From Gemmatimonadota bacterium (lineage in GTDB: Bacteria; Gemmatimonadota; Gemmatimonadetes; Longimicrobiales; Gaopeijiaceae), in assembly GCA_022826005.1 (NCBI GenBank), contig JAJDVT010000074.1:1-40619 (forward strand): a stretch of DNA of 40,619 nucleotides, in the 5' to 3' direction. Positions 1 through 9,315 of the stretch are shown piece by piece. Every line of letters begins with the position of its first letter. The first letter of the stretch is position 1. Both the position numbers and the translations under genes were made by a program. The notes beneath the pieces are model-generated. The model ran no database searches, was not told the origin of the DNA, and saw only the letters and a program-made list of their open reading frames with translations.

Positions 1-325
1 CGAGCGGGGCCAGGTTCTGGCGATTCCGGGCTCGATCACGCCGCACACGAAGTTCAAGGCGGAGGTGTACGTGCTGACGAAGGAGGAGGGCGGCCGGCAC
101 ACGCCGTTCTTCAACGGGTACCGGCCGCAGTTCTACTTCCGGACGACGGACGTGACGGGCACGGCGATGCTGCCGGAAGGGGTGGAGATGGTGATGCCGG
201 GCGACAACGTGCAGATGGAGGTGGAGCTGATCACGCCCATTGCGATGGACGAGGAGCTTCGCTTCGCTATCCGGGAAGGCGGGCGCACGGTGGGCGCCGG
301 CGTCGTTACCGCAATCATCGAGTAG
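1..325 (+). CDS. tuf: Elongation factor Tu, C-terminal fragment (5' end outside window)
   Basis: Translation elongation factor that carries aminoacyl-tRNA to the ribosome. The open frame runs in from the left edge (first full codon at position 2) to a TAG at 323. It holds most of beta-barrel domain III: the segments [31 protein letters not shown] and the closing [15 protein letters not shown] are typical of EF-Tu. The GTPase domain lies outside the window. Position directly before rpsJ matches the common str-S10 arrangement. Identity is near certain. Confidence 0.97.
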   Translation, partial: ERGQVLAIPGSITPHTKFKAEVYVLTKEEGGRHTPFFNGYRPQFYFRTTDVTGTAMLPEGVEMVMPGDNVQMEVELITPIAMDEELRFAIREGGRTVGAGVVTAIIE

Positions 326-332
326 GAGTACC

Positions 333-689
333 ATGGCACGCGCAACCAGCCCGATCACCCCTGCGCGGGGACCGAAGGGGATGACGAACCGGATCAGGAT
401 CCGCCTGAAGGCCTTCGACCACTGGATCGTGGACCAGACGGCGGCCGACATCGTGCGCACCGCGCAGAAGACCGGCGCCACGATCCGAGGACCCATCCCG
501 CTTCCGACCCGCCGCCAGCGCTGGACCGTGCTGCGCTCTCCCCACATCGACAAGAAGAGCCGGGAGCAGTTCGAGCTCAGGACGCACAAGCGCCTGATCG
601 ACATCGTCGAGAGCCGCCCGCAGACCATTGACGCACTCACCAAGCTGGACCTCCCCGCCGGCGTGGACGTCGAGATCAAGGTGGACTGA
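333..689 (+). CDS. rpsJ: 30S ribosomal protein S10
   Basis: Small-subunit head protein, which also serves as NusE in antitermination. The core begins [16 protein letters not shown] and contains IPLPT and [12 protein letters not shown], as in S10. ATG 333 follows AGGAG (324-328) and gives 118 residues with a 16-residue N-terminal extension. ATG 381 would give 102 residues, the usual S10 length. I list 333 because of its Shine-Dalgarno sequence and the 7-base gap after tuf, but 381 remains possible. Confidence 0.95.
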   Translation: MARATSPITPARGPKGMTNRIRIRLKAFDHWIVDQTAADIVRTAQKTGATIRGPIPLPTRRQRWTVLRSPHIDKKSREQFELRTHKRLIDIVESRPQTIDALTKLDLPAGVDVEIKVD

Positions 690-691
690 CG

Positions 692-1309
692 ATGCCCGGA
701 TTGATTGGCAGGAAGATCGGCATGACCCGCGTCTTCACGGACGAGGGGCGCTCGGTACCCGTCACGGTGCTGGAGGCGGGTCCGTGTTCCGTCGTCCAGG
801 TGAAGAGCGAGGAGGCCGACGGCTACGCGGCGGTGCAGGTTGGCTTCGGGGCGAAGAAGCTCAAGCGCACCAGCAAGCCGGAGCTTGGTCACGCGGCAAA
901 GGCGGGGCTGGACGTTGCGCCGCGCCTGATGCGCGAGTTCGCCCCGGCCCGCGGCGACACCTACGAGCCGGGCCAGCAGCTGACCGTCGACATGTTCGAG
1001 GCCGGACAACTGGTGCGCGTCACCGGCGTGACCAAGGGTCGCGGCTTCCAGGGTGTCGTAAAGCGGTACGGGTTCACCGGGCGGCCTGCATCGCACGGCC
1101 ACCCGATGTCGCGCACGCCCGGCTCGATGGGCCCGGGCACCGACCCCTCCAGGGTGATCAAGGGGAAGAAGCTGCCCGGACGCATGGGCGGCAACCGTGA
1201 GACGATCCGTAACCTGGAGGTCGTGCGGGTCGATTCGGGCCGGAACCTGCTCTTTGTGCAGGGAGGGGTTCCGGGAAGCAGGAACAGCTACGTACTGATC
1301 CGGGAATAG
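692..1309 (+). CDS. rplC: 50S ribosomal protein L3
   Basis: Early-assembling 23S rRNA-binding protein near the peptidyl transferase centre. The 205 residues start with [15 protein letters not shown], the usual L3 opening, and contain the central loop region [18 protein letters not shown] that reaches into the rRNA core. The gene begins 2 bases after rpsJ, consistent with translational coupling. Length is normal. Confidence 0.97.
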   Translation: MPGLIGRKIGMTRVFTDEGRSVPVTVLEAGPCSVVQVKSEEADGYAAVQVGFGAKKLKRTSKPELGHAAKAGLDVAPRLMREFAPARGDTYEPGQQLTVDMFEAGQLVRVTGVTKGRGFQGVVKRYGFTGRPASHGHPMSRTPGSMGPGTDPSRVIKGKKLPGRMGGNRETIRNLEVVRVDSGRNLLFVQGGVPGSRNSYVLIRE

Positions 1310-1313
1310 AAGC

Positions 1314-2012
1314 ATGTACCAGGCCCGCTACATCAGAATGGACGGCACCGCCGGCGAGGAGGTCACTCTTCCGGCCGCCCTCTTCGACGGGGTGATCCAC
1401 GAAGGAGTGCTCCACCAGGCGGTCACGGCCTACCTCGCGAACCAGCGCCAGGGCACGGTCGTCAGAAAGAACCGCAGCGCCGTTGCCGGTGGCAGCCGCA
1501 AGCCGTGGCGCCAGAAGGGTACGGGCCGGGCCCGGCAGGGTACGATCCGCGCAGCGCAGTGGCGGGGGGGCGGAATGGCGTTTCCGCCACAGCCGCGCTC
1601 CTGGACCCGCCGCCTGCCTAGGCGCGTCCGTGTGCTGGCCCGTTCCTCGGCCTTCAACAGCCGTGCGGTCGAAGGCCGGGTTGCGGTCATCGAGGGTTTC
1701 GACTTCGAGGAGCCCCGAACGCGCAAGCTCACGCGGCTCCTGGCCACGATCGAGGGTGAGGGCAAGATCCTCTTCCTGACCCACGGGGTGAACCGCGAAC
1801 TCTACCTCTCCGGGCGCAACCTCCCCGGCGTGAGGGTCCTCCCGTTCGGGCAGGAATCGTCCTTCGACGTCGTTTGGGCCGGGACGGTGATCATCGAAGA
1901 GGCCGCGCTCGCCACCATCGACGGGGAAGCGGAGGCGGATAGCCGTCCCCGCCGCCGTCCCCTGGTGCGCGCCAACTCGGCCGCCGCTGGCGGGAACGAG
2001 GAGGAGGCCTGA
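1314..2012 (+). CDS. rplD: 50S ribosomal protein L4
   Basis: Ribosomal protein of the exit tunnel wall; in E. coli it also represses its own S10 operon, but no leader can be examined here. The 232 residues include the extended rRNA-binding loop with [18 protein letters not shown]. The C-terminus has an Arg- then Glu-rich tail of about 25 residues that goes beyond the usual ending. Its TGA abuts the rplW ATG with no gap. Confidence 0.96.
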   Translation: MYQARYIRMDGTAGEEVTLPAALFDGVIHEGVLHQAVTAYLANQRQGTVVRKNRSAVAGGSRKPWRQKGTGRARQGTIRAAQWRGGGMAFPPQPRSWTRRLPRRVRVLARSSAFNSRAVEGRVAVIEGFDFEEPRTRKLTRLLATIEGEGKILFLTHGVNRELYLSGRNLPGVRVLPFGQESSFDVVWAGTVIIEEAALATIDGEAEADSRPRRRPLVRANSAAAGGNEEEA

Positions 2013-2321
2013 ATGCGCGAAGCCTGGGACGTGATCGTATCGCCGGTCGTGACCGAAAAGACCACCGGCCAGATGGTGACGAGCCTCTACACCTTCATCG
2101 TCAGCGAGCGTGCCAACAAGCACGACATCGCACGCGCGGTGGAAGCGCTGTGGGACGTGAAGGTGGAGGATGTGCGCACCATGAGGTATCCGGGCAAGGC
2201 CAAGCGGGCCCTGCTCGGCCGCATGGCGAAGAACTGGAACCTCGGTCGCCGCCCGTCCTTCAAGAAGGCGGTCGTGCAGCTTGCCGAGGGCGACGAAATC
2301 GAATTCTACGAGGCGGGGTGA
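2013..2321 (+). CDS. rplW: 50S ribosomal protein L23
   Basis: Exit-port protein that docks trigger factor and SRP. The 102 residues contain the L23 signatures SPVVTEKTT near the start and [14 protein letters not shown], followed by [15 protein letters not shown]. The start codon immediately follows the rplD stop, so translation is likely coupled. Confidence 0.96.
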   Translation: MREAWDVIVSPVVTEKTTGQMVTSLYTFIVSERANKHDIARAVEALWDVKVEDVRTMRYPGKAKRALLGRMAKNWNLGRRPSFKKAVVQLAEGDEIEFYEAG

Positions 2322-2325
2322 TCCG

Positions 2326-3165
2326 ATGGCGCTGAAGAAGTTCAAGCCCGTGACGCCGGGCACCCGATTCCGGTCGATCACGGCCAAGGATACCGTGACC
2401 CGCAAAGGGCCGGAGAAGTCCCTGACCGAACCCCTCACCCGTTCGGGGGGGCGGAACCACCACGGCAGGATCACGGTGCGCAGGCGTGGCGGGGGCAACA
2501 AACGCCGCTACCGCATCATCGACTTCAAGCGCGACAAGCACGGGATCAAGGGCAGGATCGCGGCCGTCGAGTACGATCCCAACCGCTCGGCCTTCATTTC
2601 ACTGGTGCACTACGAGGACGGCGAGAAGCGCTACATCCTCTACGTGCGCGGCACCGGGGTCGGCGACACCGTCGTGTCGGGCCCGGACGCGGATGTCCGT
2701 CCCGGCAATGCATTGCCTCTCGCGCGCATCCCCCTGGGCACGCTCGTCCACAATGTGGAGATGAAGCCCGGCAAGGGGGGGCAGATGGCGCGTTCCGCGG
2801 GGGCCGGCGTGCAGGTTGTCGCAAAGGAAGGAGACTACGTCACCCTCAGGCTCCCCTCGACCGAAGTACGGCGAATCCACCAGCGCTGCATGGCAACGGT
2901 GGGCCAGGTCGGAAACGCCGACCACAGCCTGCGGTCGCTCGGAAAGGCCGGGGCCACCCGCTGGCAGGGACGCCGTCCCAAGGTCCGTGGCGTGGCCATG
3001 AACCCGGTGGATCACCCCTTGGGCGGCGGTGAAGGCAAGGCGTCCGGCGGACGTCCCCCGGTGACCCCGTGGGGCAAGCCGGAGGGTGCCAAGACACGCA
3101 AGCGCAAGAAGGAATCGAACAAGTTCATCGTCCGCGGGCGCAAGCGCGGCAAGGCGACTCGCTGA
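2326..3165 (+). CDS. rplB: 50S ribosomal protein L2
   Basis: Large-subunit core protein needed for subunit joining and peptidyl transferase activity. I place the start at ATG 2326 ([15 protein letters not shown]), the usual L2 N-terminus, giving 279 residues; an open frame upstream overlaps rplW and is not needed. Conserved blocks [34 protein letters not shown] and a basic C-terminus are visible, including the histidine-containing loop near the catalytic centre. Confidence 0.98.
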   Translation: MALKKFKPVTPGTRFRSITAKDTVTRKGPEKSLTEPLTRSGGRNHHGRITVRRRGGGNKRRYRIIDFKRDKHGIKGRIAAVEYDPNRSAFISLVHYEDGEKRYILYVRGTGVGDTVVSGPDADVRPGNALPLARIPLGTLVHNVEMKPGKGGQMARSAGAGVQVVAKEGDYVTLRLPSTEVRRIHQRCMATVGQVGNADHSLRSLGKAGATRWQGRRPKVRGVAMNPVDHPLGGGEGKASGGRPPVTPWGKPEGAKTRKRKKESNKFIVRGRKRGKATR

Positions 3166-3198
3166 GAGCGGACCTGAAGAGGAGACTGGACCAGGGCA

Positions 3199-3483
3199 AT
3201 GACACGAAGCGTGAAGAAGGGCCCGTTCATCGACGAAAAGCTGCTCCGCAAGGTGGAGGCGATGAACTCGCGCAACGAGAGGACGGTGATCCGCACCTGG
3301 GCCCGCGCATCCACGATCTCCCCGGAGTTCGTCGGACACACCGTCGCGGTTCACAACGGGAACAAGTTCATCCCGGTGTACATCACCGAAAACATGGTCG
3401 GCCACAAGCTCGGCGAGTTCTCGCCCACGCGCCTCTTCCGGGGGCACGGGGGCAAGCTGGCCGACAAGCGGTCGAAGAGGTAG
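3199..3483 (+). CDS. rpsS: 30S ribosomal protein S19
   Basis: Small-subunit head protein that pairs with S13 near the A site. The 94 residues begin [16 protein letters not shown] and include [17 protein letters not shown] and [14 protein letters not shown], all classical S19 blocks. An AGAGGAGA Shine-Dalgarno lies about 15 bases upstream within the 33-base gap after rplB. Confidence 0.97.
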   Translation: MTRSVKKGPFIDEKLLRKVEAMNSRNERTVIRTWARASTISPEFVGHTVAVHNGNKFIPVYITENMVGHKLGEFSPTRLFRGHGGKLADKRSKR

Positions 3484-3493
3484 GGAGCCAGCC

Positions 3494-3847
3494 ATGGAAG
3501 CGCGCGCGATCGCCCGGCACATCCGGATGAGCCCGAGGAAGGTCCGCCTGGTGGTGGACCAGATCCGAGGCCGGTCCGTCAGCGAAGCCATCTCCCTCCT
3601 CGCGTTCTCGAAGAAGGCGGCGGCGGTGCCGGTGGGCAAGACCCTCCGGTCGGCCATCGCGAACGCCCAGGACCTGGCGGATCGCGACGGTGAATCGGTG
3701 GACGTGGACGAGCTGATGATCAGCCGTGCGTTCGTCGATGAGGGCCCCACGCTCAAGCGGTGGCGCGCACGGGCCATGGGGCGTGCATCCCCCCGCCGGC
3801 GCCGGACGAGCCACATCACGGTCGAAGTGAGAGAGAAGGAGAATTAG
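3494..3847 (+). CDS. rplV: 50S ribosomal protein L22
   Basis: Exit-tunnel constriction protein. The 117 residues show the L22 pattern: HIRMSPRKVRLVVDQIRG near the start, LLAFSKKAA, and the beta-hairpin tip region GRASPRRRRTSHITVEV close to the end, which lines the tunnel with L4. It sits 10 bases after rpsS and 3 bases before rpsC. Confidence 0.97.
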   Translation: MEARAIARHIRMSPRKVRLVVDQIRGRSVSEAISLLAFSKKAAAVPVGKTLRSAIANAQDLADRDGESVDVDELMISRAFVDEGPTLKRWRARAMGRASPRRRRTSHITVEVREKEN

Positions 3848-3850
3848 CGG

Positions 3851-4528
3851 ATGGGGCAGAAAACCCACCCACGCGGGTTCAGGCTGGGCATCGTGGCCGA
3901 CTGGCGGTCGCGGTGGTACGCCGAGCGCGACTTCCCACAGCTGCTCAAGGAGGACCACACGATCCGCACCTATCTGCACCGGCGGCTTCATCACGCTGCC
4001 ATCGCCAAGGTGGAGATCGCGCGCAAGCCATCCAAGCTGGTCGTCACGGTGCACACCGGACGCCCGGGGGTTGTGATCGGCAAGCGCGGCGCCGAGGTCG
4101 ACAAGCTCCGTGACGAGCTGGCCGTGCTGACCAACAGCGAGGTCTCCGTGAATGTGGAGGAGATCAAGCGCCCGGAACTGAGCGCGCGCCTGGTTGCGGA
4201 CAACGTCGCTCACCAGATCCGGCAGCGCATTTCGTTCCGCAGGGCGATGAAGAAGGCCGTGCAGTCCGCGATGCGGGCAGGCGCGGAGGGGATCCGCATC
4301 CAGTGCGCGGGCAGGCTGGGCGGGGCGGAGATCGCCCGCACCGAGGGGTACAGTGAAGGCCGCGTACCGCTTCACACGCTGCGGGCGGACATCGACTACT
4401 CGCACGTCGAGGCGGCGACGACCTACGGGGTTGTGGGCGTCAAGTGCTGGGTTTTCAAGGGTGAAGTGATCGAGGACCGGTTCGGGCGCACCTATTCGGC
4501 GGGACCCTCCAAGTTGGCGAGGAGCTGA
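3851..4528 (+). CDS. rpsC: 30S ribosomal protein S3
   Basis: mRNA-entry protein of the small subunit. The 225 residues begin [14 protein letters not shown] and carry a KH-type RNA-binding domain with [14 protein letters not shown] at about residues 72-85, then the C-terminal S3 domain with [20 protein letters not shown]. Length and layout are standard. Confidence 0.98.
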   Translation: MGQKTHPRGFRLGIVADWRSRWYAERDFPQLLKEDHTIRTYLHRRLHHAAIAKVEIARKPSKLVVTVHTGRPGVVIGKRGAEVDKLRDELAVLTNSEVSVNVEEIKRPELSARLVADNVAHQIRQRISFRRAMKKAVQSAMRAGAEGIRIQCAGRLGGAEIARTEGYSEGRVPLHTLRADIDYSHVEAATTYGVVGVKCWVFKGEVIEDRFGRTYSAGPSKLARS

Positions 4529-4529
4529 G

Positions 4530-4946
4530 ATGCTTGCACCGAAGCGCATACGGCGCAGAAAGACCCACAAGGGCAAGATGCGAGGGAAGGCATACCGGGG
4601 GAGCAAGGTGTCCTTCGGCGAATACGGTCTTCAGGCGACCGAGGCCAGCTGGATCACGAACCGGCAGATCGAATCCGCCCGAGTGGCTATCACCCGCCAC
4701 GTGAAGAGAGGCGGCAAGGTGTGGATTCGCATCTTTCCCGACAAGCCGATCACGAAGAAGCCGGCCGAGACCCGCATGGGGAAGGGCAAGGGCAACCCGG
4801 AGGAGTGGGTGGCCGTGGTCAAGCCGGGGCGGATCATGTTCGAACTGGAAGGCGTCCCCATCGAGACCGCCAGGCGGGCGATGCAGCTGGCGTCGTTCAA
4901 GCTGCCGGTCAAGACCCGTTTCGTGGTCCGGGAGACCCAACTGTGA
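4530..4946 (+). CDS. rplP: 50S ribosomal protein L16
   Basis: Protein at the aminoacyl-tRNA binding region of the large subunit. The 138 residues begin [17 protein letters not shown] and contain [20 protein letters not shown] and [17 protein letters not shown], which are diagnostic. It starts one base after the rpsC stop. Confidence 0.97.
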   Translation: MLAPKRIRRRKTHKGKMRGKAYRGSKVSFGEYGLQATEASWITNRQIESARVAITRHVKRGGKVWIRIFPDKPITKKPAETRMGKGKGNPEEWVAVVKPGRIMFELEGVPIETARRAMQLASFKLPVKTRFVVRETQL

Positions 4947-4971
4947 ACCAATCGACCCCTGGAGCGAGATC

Positions 4972-5172
4972 GTGAAAGCAGAGGAGATCCGCGAACTGGA
5001 TAGCGTGGAGCTGGGGCACCGCCTCGGAGAACTGCAGATGGAACAGTTCCGCCTCCGCTTCCGGAGCGCGACGATGCAACTGGAGAACCCGAAACTGTTG
5101 CGGGAAGTCCGGCGGGAGATCGCCCGGATCAAGACGATACTGCACGAGCGCCGGAGCGCGAACGATGAGTGA
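4972..5172 (+). CDS. rpmC: 50S ribosomal protein L29
   Basis: Small two-helix protein near the tunnel exit. The 66 residues, starting at GTG 4972 ([14 protein letters not shown]), contain [16 protein letters not shown] and end with [14 protein letters not shown], the L29 signature. The end overlaps the rpsQ start by 8 bases, so the two are probably translationally coupled. Confidence 0.95.
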   Translation: MKAEEIRELDSVELGHRLGELQMEQFRLRFRSATMQLENPKLLREVRREIARIKTILHERRSANDE

Positions 5173-5431
5173 AAACAGCGTGCGGAACCGGCGCAAGGTG
5201 CGCACCGGCGTGGTGGTGGGCGACCGGGCCGACAAAACGGTCACGGTCCTGGTCGAGCGCCGCCTGGCCCATCCCCTCTACGGAAAGCAGATCAAGCGTT
5301 CGAAGAAGTATCACGCCCACGACGAGGGGAACCAGTGCCAGGTCGGAGACACCGTCTCGATCATGGAGACGCGGCCGCTCTCGAAGACCAAGCGCTGGCG
5401 TGTGGTTGAACTCCTGGAACGGCCTGCCTGA
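5165..5431 (+). CDS. rpsQ: 30S ribosomal protein S17
   Basis: OB-fold 16S rRNA-binding protein. The 88 residues contain [20 protein letters not shown] and [20 protein letters not shown], then [19 protein letters not shown], the classical S17 signature. The start overlaps the end of rpmC by 8 bases. Confidence 0.96.
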   Translation: MSENSVRNRRKVRTGVVVGDRADKTVTVLVERRLAHPLYGKQIKRSKKYHAHDEGNQCQVGDTVSIMETRPLSKTKRWRVVELLERPA

Positions 5432-5462
5432 CGGCGTGGCTCGAAGGACTGGATGAGATCAA

Positions 5463-5831
5463 ATGATCCAACAGGAATCGATGCTGAAGATCGCCGACAA
5501 CACCGGCGCCAAGCGGGCGCTCTGCATCCGCGTGCTGGGCGGGTCGAGGCGGCGCTACGCACGGATCGGCGACCGGGTCATCGTCACGATCAAGGATGCC
5601 GTGCCCAACGCCCCGGTGAAGAAGGGTGAGGTCATGGAGGCCGTGGTCGTACGGACGGCCAAGGAGACGAGGCGGCGCGACGGGACGTACATCCGCTTCG
5701 ACGACAACGCTGCCGTGCTGATCAACGCCCAGAAGGAGCCCAGGGGCACCCGCATCTTCGGCCCGGTCGGGCGCGAACTGCGCGAGAAGCGGTACATGAG
5801 GATCGTGTCACTGGCTCCGGAGGTGCTATAG
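5463..5831 (+). CDS. rplN: 50S ribosomal protein L14
   Basis: Forms part of the intersubunit bridge with 16S rRNA. The 122 residues begin [19 protein letters not shown], include [15 protein letters not shown] and [20 protein letters not shown], and end [10 protein letters not shown], all typical of L14. Length is exactly normal. Confidence 0.98.
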   Translation: MIQQESMLKIADNTGAKRALCIRVLGGSRRRYARIGDRVIVTIKDAVPNAPVKKGEVMEAVVVRTAKETRRRDGTYIRFDDNAAVLINAQKEPRGTRIFGPVGRELREKRYMRIVSLAPEVL

Positions 5832-5833
5832 CA

Positions 5834-6169
5834 ATGGGCAAGGCCGATACCAGGATCGTCAGGGGAGACCGGGTGCGCGTGATTCGAGGCAACCACCGCG
5901 ACGCCGAAGGAACGGTGCTCAGGGTGCTGCGCGGCTCGGGCCGCGTGGTGATCCAGGGCGTCAACATGCGCAAGCGCCACGTGCGCCCGACCCAGGATAA
6001 TCCCGAAGGAGGCATCATCACCTCCGAGGCGCCGGTCCACCTCTCGAACGTCATGCTCATCGATCCGGCCAGCGGGGAAGCCAGCCGGATCCGGATGCGG
6101 CTGGAGCCCGACGGCTTCAAGGAAAGGATCGCGGTGAAGAGCGGCAACCCGGTGCCGAAGCCGGGCTGA
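5834..6169 (+). CDS. rplX: 50S ribosomal protein L24
   Basis: Assembly initiator of the large subunit. The 111 residues carry an N-terminal KOW motif ([20 protein letters not shown]), then [20 protein letters not shown] and [10 protein letters not shown]. It begins 2 bases after rplN. Confidence 0.97.
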   Translation: MGKADTRIVRGDRVRVIRGNHRDAEGTVLRVLRGSGRVVIQGVNMRKRHVRPTQDNPEGGIITSEAPVHLSNVMLIDPASGEASRIRMRLEPDGFKERIAVKSGNPVPKPG

Positions 6170-6191
6170 TCAAGCGGAGACGCCGAAGAAT

Positions 6192-6770
6192 ATGATGGAA
6201 CCACGACTACAGACCCACTACAGGGAGGTCGCGAGGCCGGTGCTGCGGGAGCAGTTCGGCTTCACCAACCCGCACCAGATCCCGCGTGTCCTCAAGGTGA
6301 CGCTCAACTGCGGCGTCGGCGAGGGCAGCCGGGATCGCAAGCTGATCGATTCGGTCACCGAGGAGCTGGCGGTGATCTCGGGCCAGAAGCCGGTCATCAC
6401 CCGTGCCCGCAAGTCGATCTCGAACTTCCGCCTGCGCGAGGGGATGCCCGTGGGTGCCTCCGTCACACTGCGGCGCAGGGGGATGTGGGAGTTCCTGGAC
6501 CGGTTCGTGTCGATCGCCGTCCCGCGCATCCGGGACTTCCGCGGCCTGAACACCCGTTCCTTCGATGGGCGCGGCAACTACACCGTCGGCGTCCGGGAAC
6601 AGATCATATTCCCCGAAGTCGACTACGACCGCGTCAAGCAGATCCACGGAATGGACATCTCGGTGGTGACCTCCACCAACAAGGACGACCAGGCGTATGC
6701 CCTGCTTCGGCAGCTGGGCTTCCCCTTCCGCGGTGAGATTCCCGTGATCATCGGGGGCGCCCCCGCCTGA
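6192..6770 (+). CDS. rplE: 50S ribosomal protein L5
   Basis: 5S rRNA-binding protein of the central protuberance. The 192 residues include [39 protein letters not shown] and [20 protein letters not shown]. Two consecutive ATG codons (6192 and 6195) could serve as start. In most bacteria rpsN would follow, but here the next gene begins 21 bases downstream and is rpsH. Confidence 0.97.
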   Translation: MMEPRLQTHYREVARPVLREQFGFTNPHQIPRVLKVTLNCGVGEGSRDRKLIDSVTEELAVISGQKPVITRARKSISNFRLREGMPVGASVTLRRRGMWEFLDRFVSIAVPRIRDFRGLNTRSFDGRGNYTVGVREQIIFPEVDYDRVKQIHGMDISVVTSTNKDDQAYALLRQLGFPFRGEIPVIIGGAPA

Positions 6771-6791
6771 GTGAGGAGACGAATACGCATC

Positions 6792-7184
6792 ATGATGACC
6801 GATCCCATCGCCGACATGCTCACGCGCATCCGGAACGCCGGGAGCGCAGGGCACCGGTGGGCCGATGTGCCCCTTTCGAAGCTGAAGGTGGAGTTGGCTC
6901 GCATCCTGAAGGAGAACGCCTTCGTCCACGACTACAAGGTCCTGAACGACGGCCGCCACGGGCTCGTCCGCATCTACCTCAAGTACCATGAGGGACAGCC
7001 TGTGATCCGGCGTATCGCCCGCGTCTCCCGGCCCGGCCGGCGGCGCTACGTGGGCGTCGACGACATTCCCCGGGTGAGAAACGGTCTCGGGATCGCGGTG
7101 CTGTCCACATCGCGCGGCCTGCTCTCCGACCGCGCCGCGCGCGCGGCCAACGTAGGCGGCGAAGTTCTCGCCGAGGTCTGGTAG
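6792..7184 (+). CDS. rpsH: 30S ribosomal protein S8
   Basis: Central-domain 16S rRNA-binding protein; in E. coli it represses the spc operon. I choose ATG 6792 ([17 protein letters not shown]), giving 130 residues, the normal S8 length; an in-frame GTG at 6771 lacks a Shine-Dalgarno. The C-terminal block [20 protein letters not shown] is typical (usual form STSxGxMTxxxAR). It directly follows rplE, without S14. Confidence 0.96.
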   Translation: MMTDPIADMLTRIRNAGSAGHRWADVPLSKLKVELARILKENAFVHDYKVLNDGRHGLVRIYLKYHEGQPVIRRIARVSRPGRRRYVGVDDIPRVRNGLGIAVLSTSRGLLSDRAARAANVGGEVLAEVW

Positions 7185-7192
7185 GAGGTCCC

Positions 7193-7741
7193 ATGTCACG
7201 TGTCGGCAAGCAGCCGGTGACGGTCCCCACCGGGGTCAAGGTCACCCTGAACGGACAGCATGTCGCGGCCAGGGGTCCCAAGGGACAGCTCGCGCTGGAG
7301 GTGCGCGACCCGATCACCGTGAACTGGGATGGGGAGCCCGGCAAGACGCTTGTCGTCAAGCGGCCCACCGACCAGAAGGAGCACCGCGCGCTCCACGGTC
7401 TGACCCGCGCCCTGGTGGCCAACATCGTCCAGGGGGTCAGCGAGGGCTTCAGCAAGACGCTCGAAATCGTCGGGGTCGGATACCGCGCCGAGGCGAAGGG
7501 CAAGGGACTGCAGCTCAGGCTCGGCTTCTCGCACAACATCGATTTCCCCGCACCGGCGGGGATAACCCTCGAGACGCCGAACCCGACGACCATCGTCGTC
7601 AGCGGTGCGGACAAGCAGCAGGTGGGCCACACCGCCGCCGTAATCAGGTCGTTCCGTCCACCGGAGCCCTACAAGGGCAAGGGTGTCAGGTACCAGGGAG
7701 AACATGTCCGGCGCAAGGCCGGCAAGACAGCCGGAAAGTGA
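7193..7741 (+). CDS. rplF: 50S ribosomal protein L6
   Basis: Large-subunit protein near the factor-binding site. The 182 residues have the duplicated L6 fold: [15 protein letters not shown] at the start and the C-terminal signature [18 protein letters not shown] followed by [10 protein letters not shown]. Spacing to rpsH is 8 bases. Confidence 0.97.
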   Translation: MSRVGKQPVTVPTGVKVTLNGQHVAARGPKGQLALEVRDPITVNWDGEPGKTLVVKRPTDQKEHRALHGLTRALVANIVQGVSEGFSKTLEIVGVGYRAEAKGKGLQLRLGFSHNIDFPAPAGITLETPNPTTIVVSGADKQQVGHTAAVIRSFRPPEPYKGKGVRYQGEHVRRKAGKTAGK

Positions 7742-7755
7742 CGGCCCGAATCACG

Positions 7756-8142
7756 ATGATCAAGGCAAGCAAACTCAGGAAGAGCCGCCAGCTCCAGCGC
7801 CGCCGCCGGCATGCCCGCATCCGCAAGAAGGTGCATGGCAGCGGAGAGCGGCCGCGGCTGGTGGTGTACCGGTCGCTCAGGAACATCGAGGGACAGGTGA
7901 TCGACGACGACCGGCGGCACACACTGGCGGGGCTCTCCACCCTCGCGCCGGAGTTGCGCGACGCTGCTGCCAACGGGGGTGACGGAAAGATCGGGGTGGC
8001 GCGAGCGGCCGGCCGGCTGCTGGCCGAGCGGGCGCGCGACCGTGGCGTCACCAGTGTGGTGTTCGACCGCGGAGGGTATCGCTATCACGGTCGGGTCAGG
8101 GCTTTCGCCGAGGGCGCCCGTGAAGGAGGACTGATCTTCTGA
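7756..8142 (+). CDS. rplR: 50S ribosomal protein L18
   Basis: 5S rRNA-binding protein. From ATG 7756 ([20 protein letters not shown]) it has 128 residues, with [20 protein letters not shown] and [20 protein letters not shown] near the end. A GTG at 7738 overlapping the rplF stop would add six residues; neither start has a clear Shine-Dalgarno. The stop overlaps the rpsE start by one base (TGATG). Confidence 0.95.
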   Translation: MIKASKLRKSRQLQRRRRHARIRKKVHGSGERPRLVVYRSLRNIEGQVIDDDRRHTLAGLSTLAPELRDAAANGGDGKIGVARAAGRLLAERARDRGVTSVVFDRGGYRYHGRVRAFAEGAREGGLIF

Positions 8143-8663
8143 TGGCCAGGGACAAGAGACCGCCCCGCGAGGGTGCCGAGCAGGTCGAGAACCTCATTCA
8201 CATCAACCGGGTGGCGAAGGTTGTGAAGGGTGGCCGCCGCTTTTCCTTCACCGCGCTTGTCGCCGTCGGCAGCCAGTCGGGCCGGGTGGGGATCGCCCAC
8301 GCCAAGGCCAACGAGGTCGCCGAGGCCATTCGCAAGGCGTTCGAGCAGGCGCGCCGGGAGATGGTCGACGTGCCGATCATCAACGGCACCATCCCGCACG
8401 ACATCGTCGGCCGCTGGGGCGCGGGGCGAGTGCTGCTCCGCCCGGCCGCACCCGGAACGGGGGTGATCGCAGGCGGTCCGGTGCGGGCGGTGCTGGAAGC
8501 CGCGGGATACACCGACGTGCTGACCAAGAGCCTCGGGACGAACAACCCCATCAATGTCGTGCGCGCCACCCTGGCCGGACTGGAGAGCCTGGACACTGCC
8601 TACGACGTGGCCGCCCGCCGGGGCGTGTCGCTGCAGGAACTGGGAGTGGTGAGTCATGGCTAG
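8142..8663 (+). CDS. rpsE: 30S ribosomal protein S5
   Basis: Decoding-fidelity protein at the mRNA entry. The 173 residues show [20 protein letters not shown], an N-terminal dsRNA-binding-like fold, and the second domain with [20 protein letters not shown] and [14 protein letters not shown]. Overlaps rplR by one base and rpmD by 8 bases, suggesting strong translational coupling. Confidence 0.97.
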   Translation: MARDKRPPREGAEQVENLIHINRVAKVVKGGRRFSFTALVAVGSQSGRVGIAHAKANEVAEAIRKAFEQARREMVDVPIINGTIPHDIVGRWGAGRVLLRPAAPGTGVIAGGPVRAVLEAAGYTDVLTKSLGTNNPINVVRATLAGLESLDTAYDVAARRGVSLQELGVVSHG

Positions 8664-8841
8664 GAAGATCAGGATCACGCAGGTTCGCAGCGCGGTCGGG
8701 CGCCAGAAGATCCAGCGCCGCACGCTTGCGGCCCTCGGAATCCGCAGGCACCAGCAGTCCGTAGTGCATGAAGACACGCCCGCCATCCGCGGGATGATCG
8801 CCAGTATCGACTATCTGCTAGAGGTAACGGAGGTGGATTGA
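8656..8841 (+). CDS. rpmD: 50S ribosomal protein L30
   Basis: Small large-subunit protein, absent in some phyla but present here. The 61 residues contain [40 protein letters not shown] and end [14 protein letters not shown], which matches L30. It starts inside the last codons of rpsE. Confidence 0.95.
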   Translation: MARKIRITQVRSAVGRQKIQRRTLAALGIRRHQQSVVHEDTPAIRGMIASIDYLLEVTEVD

Positions 8842-8844
8842 ACG

Positions 8845-9306
8845 ATGATTGAATTGCACAACCTCCGGCCCCCGGGGGGGGGACGCCGTGCGCGCAAGCG
8901 CGTCGGGCGCGGACCGGGTTCCGGGAAGGGCAAGACGGCCGGCAGGGGCCAAAAGGGGCAGAACTCGCGGTCGGGGGGCGGCGTGCCGGCGTGGTTCGAG
9001 GGTGGACAGATGCCGTTGCAGCGCCGCATCCCGAAGCGGGGCTTCACGAACCGGAACCGCGTCGAATACCAGGTGGTAAACGTCTGCGACCTGCACATTG
9101 CAGGCGGCGAGGCCACGCCCGAGGCTCTGAGGAAGGCCGGGCTGATCCGGTCGCTGCGGAAGCCGGTGAAGATCCTCGGCAACGGCAGGATCAGCGCCGC
9201 CGTCGACTGCACGGCGCACGCCGCAAGCGCCGCCGCGCGCGCCAAGATCGAGGCCGCGGGGGGCTCGGTGACGCTGTTGCCCCTGCGCGGCGGGGAAGGG
9301 GAATAG
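8845..9306 (+). CDS. rplO: 50S ribosomal protein L15
   Basis: Late-assembly rRNA-binding protein with a long Gly/Arg-rich N-terminal extension. The 153 residues begin IELHNLRPPGGGRRARKRVG and include GSGKGKTAGRGQKGQNSRSG and FEGGQMPLQRRIPKRGF, a classical L15 layout. It starts 3 bases after rpmD and precedes secY by 9 bases, the usual spc order. Confidence 0.97.
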   Translation: MIELHNLRPPGGGRRARKRVGRGPGSGKGKTAGRGQKGQNSRSGGGVPAWFEGGQMPLQRRIPKRGFTNRNRVEYQVVNVCDLHIAGGEATPEALRKAGLIRSLRKPVKILGNGRISAAVDCTAHAASAAARAKIEAAGGSVTLLPLRGGEGE

Positions 9307-9315
9307 GCGGCGTCC

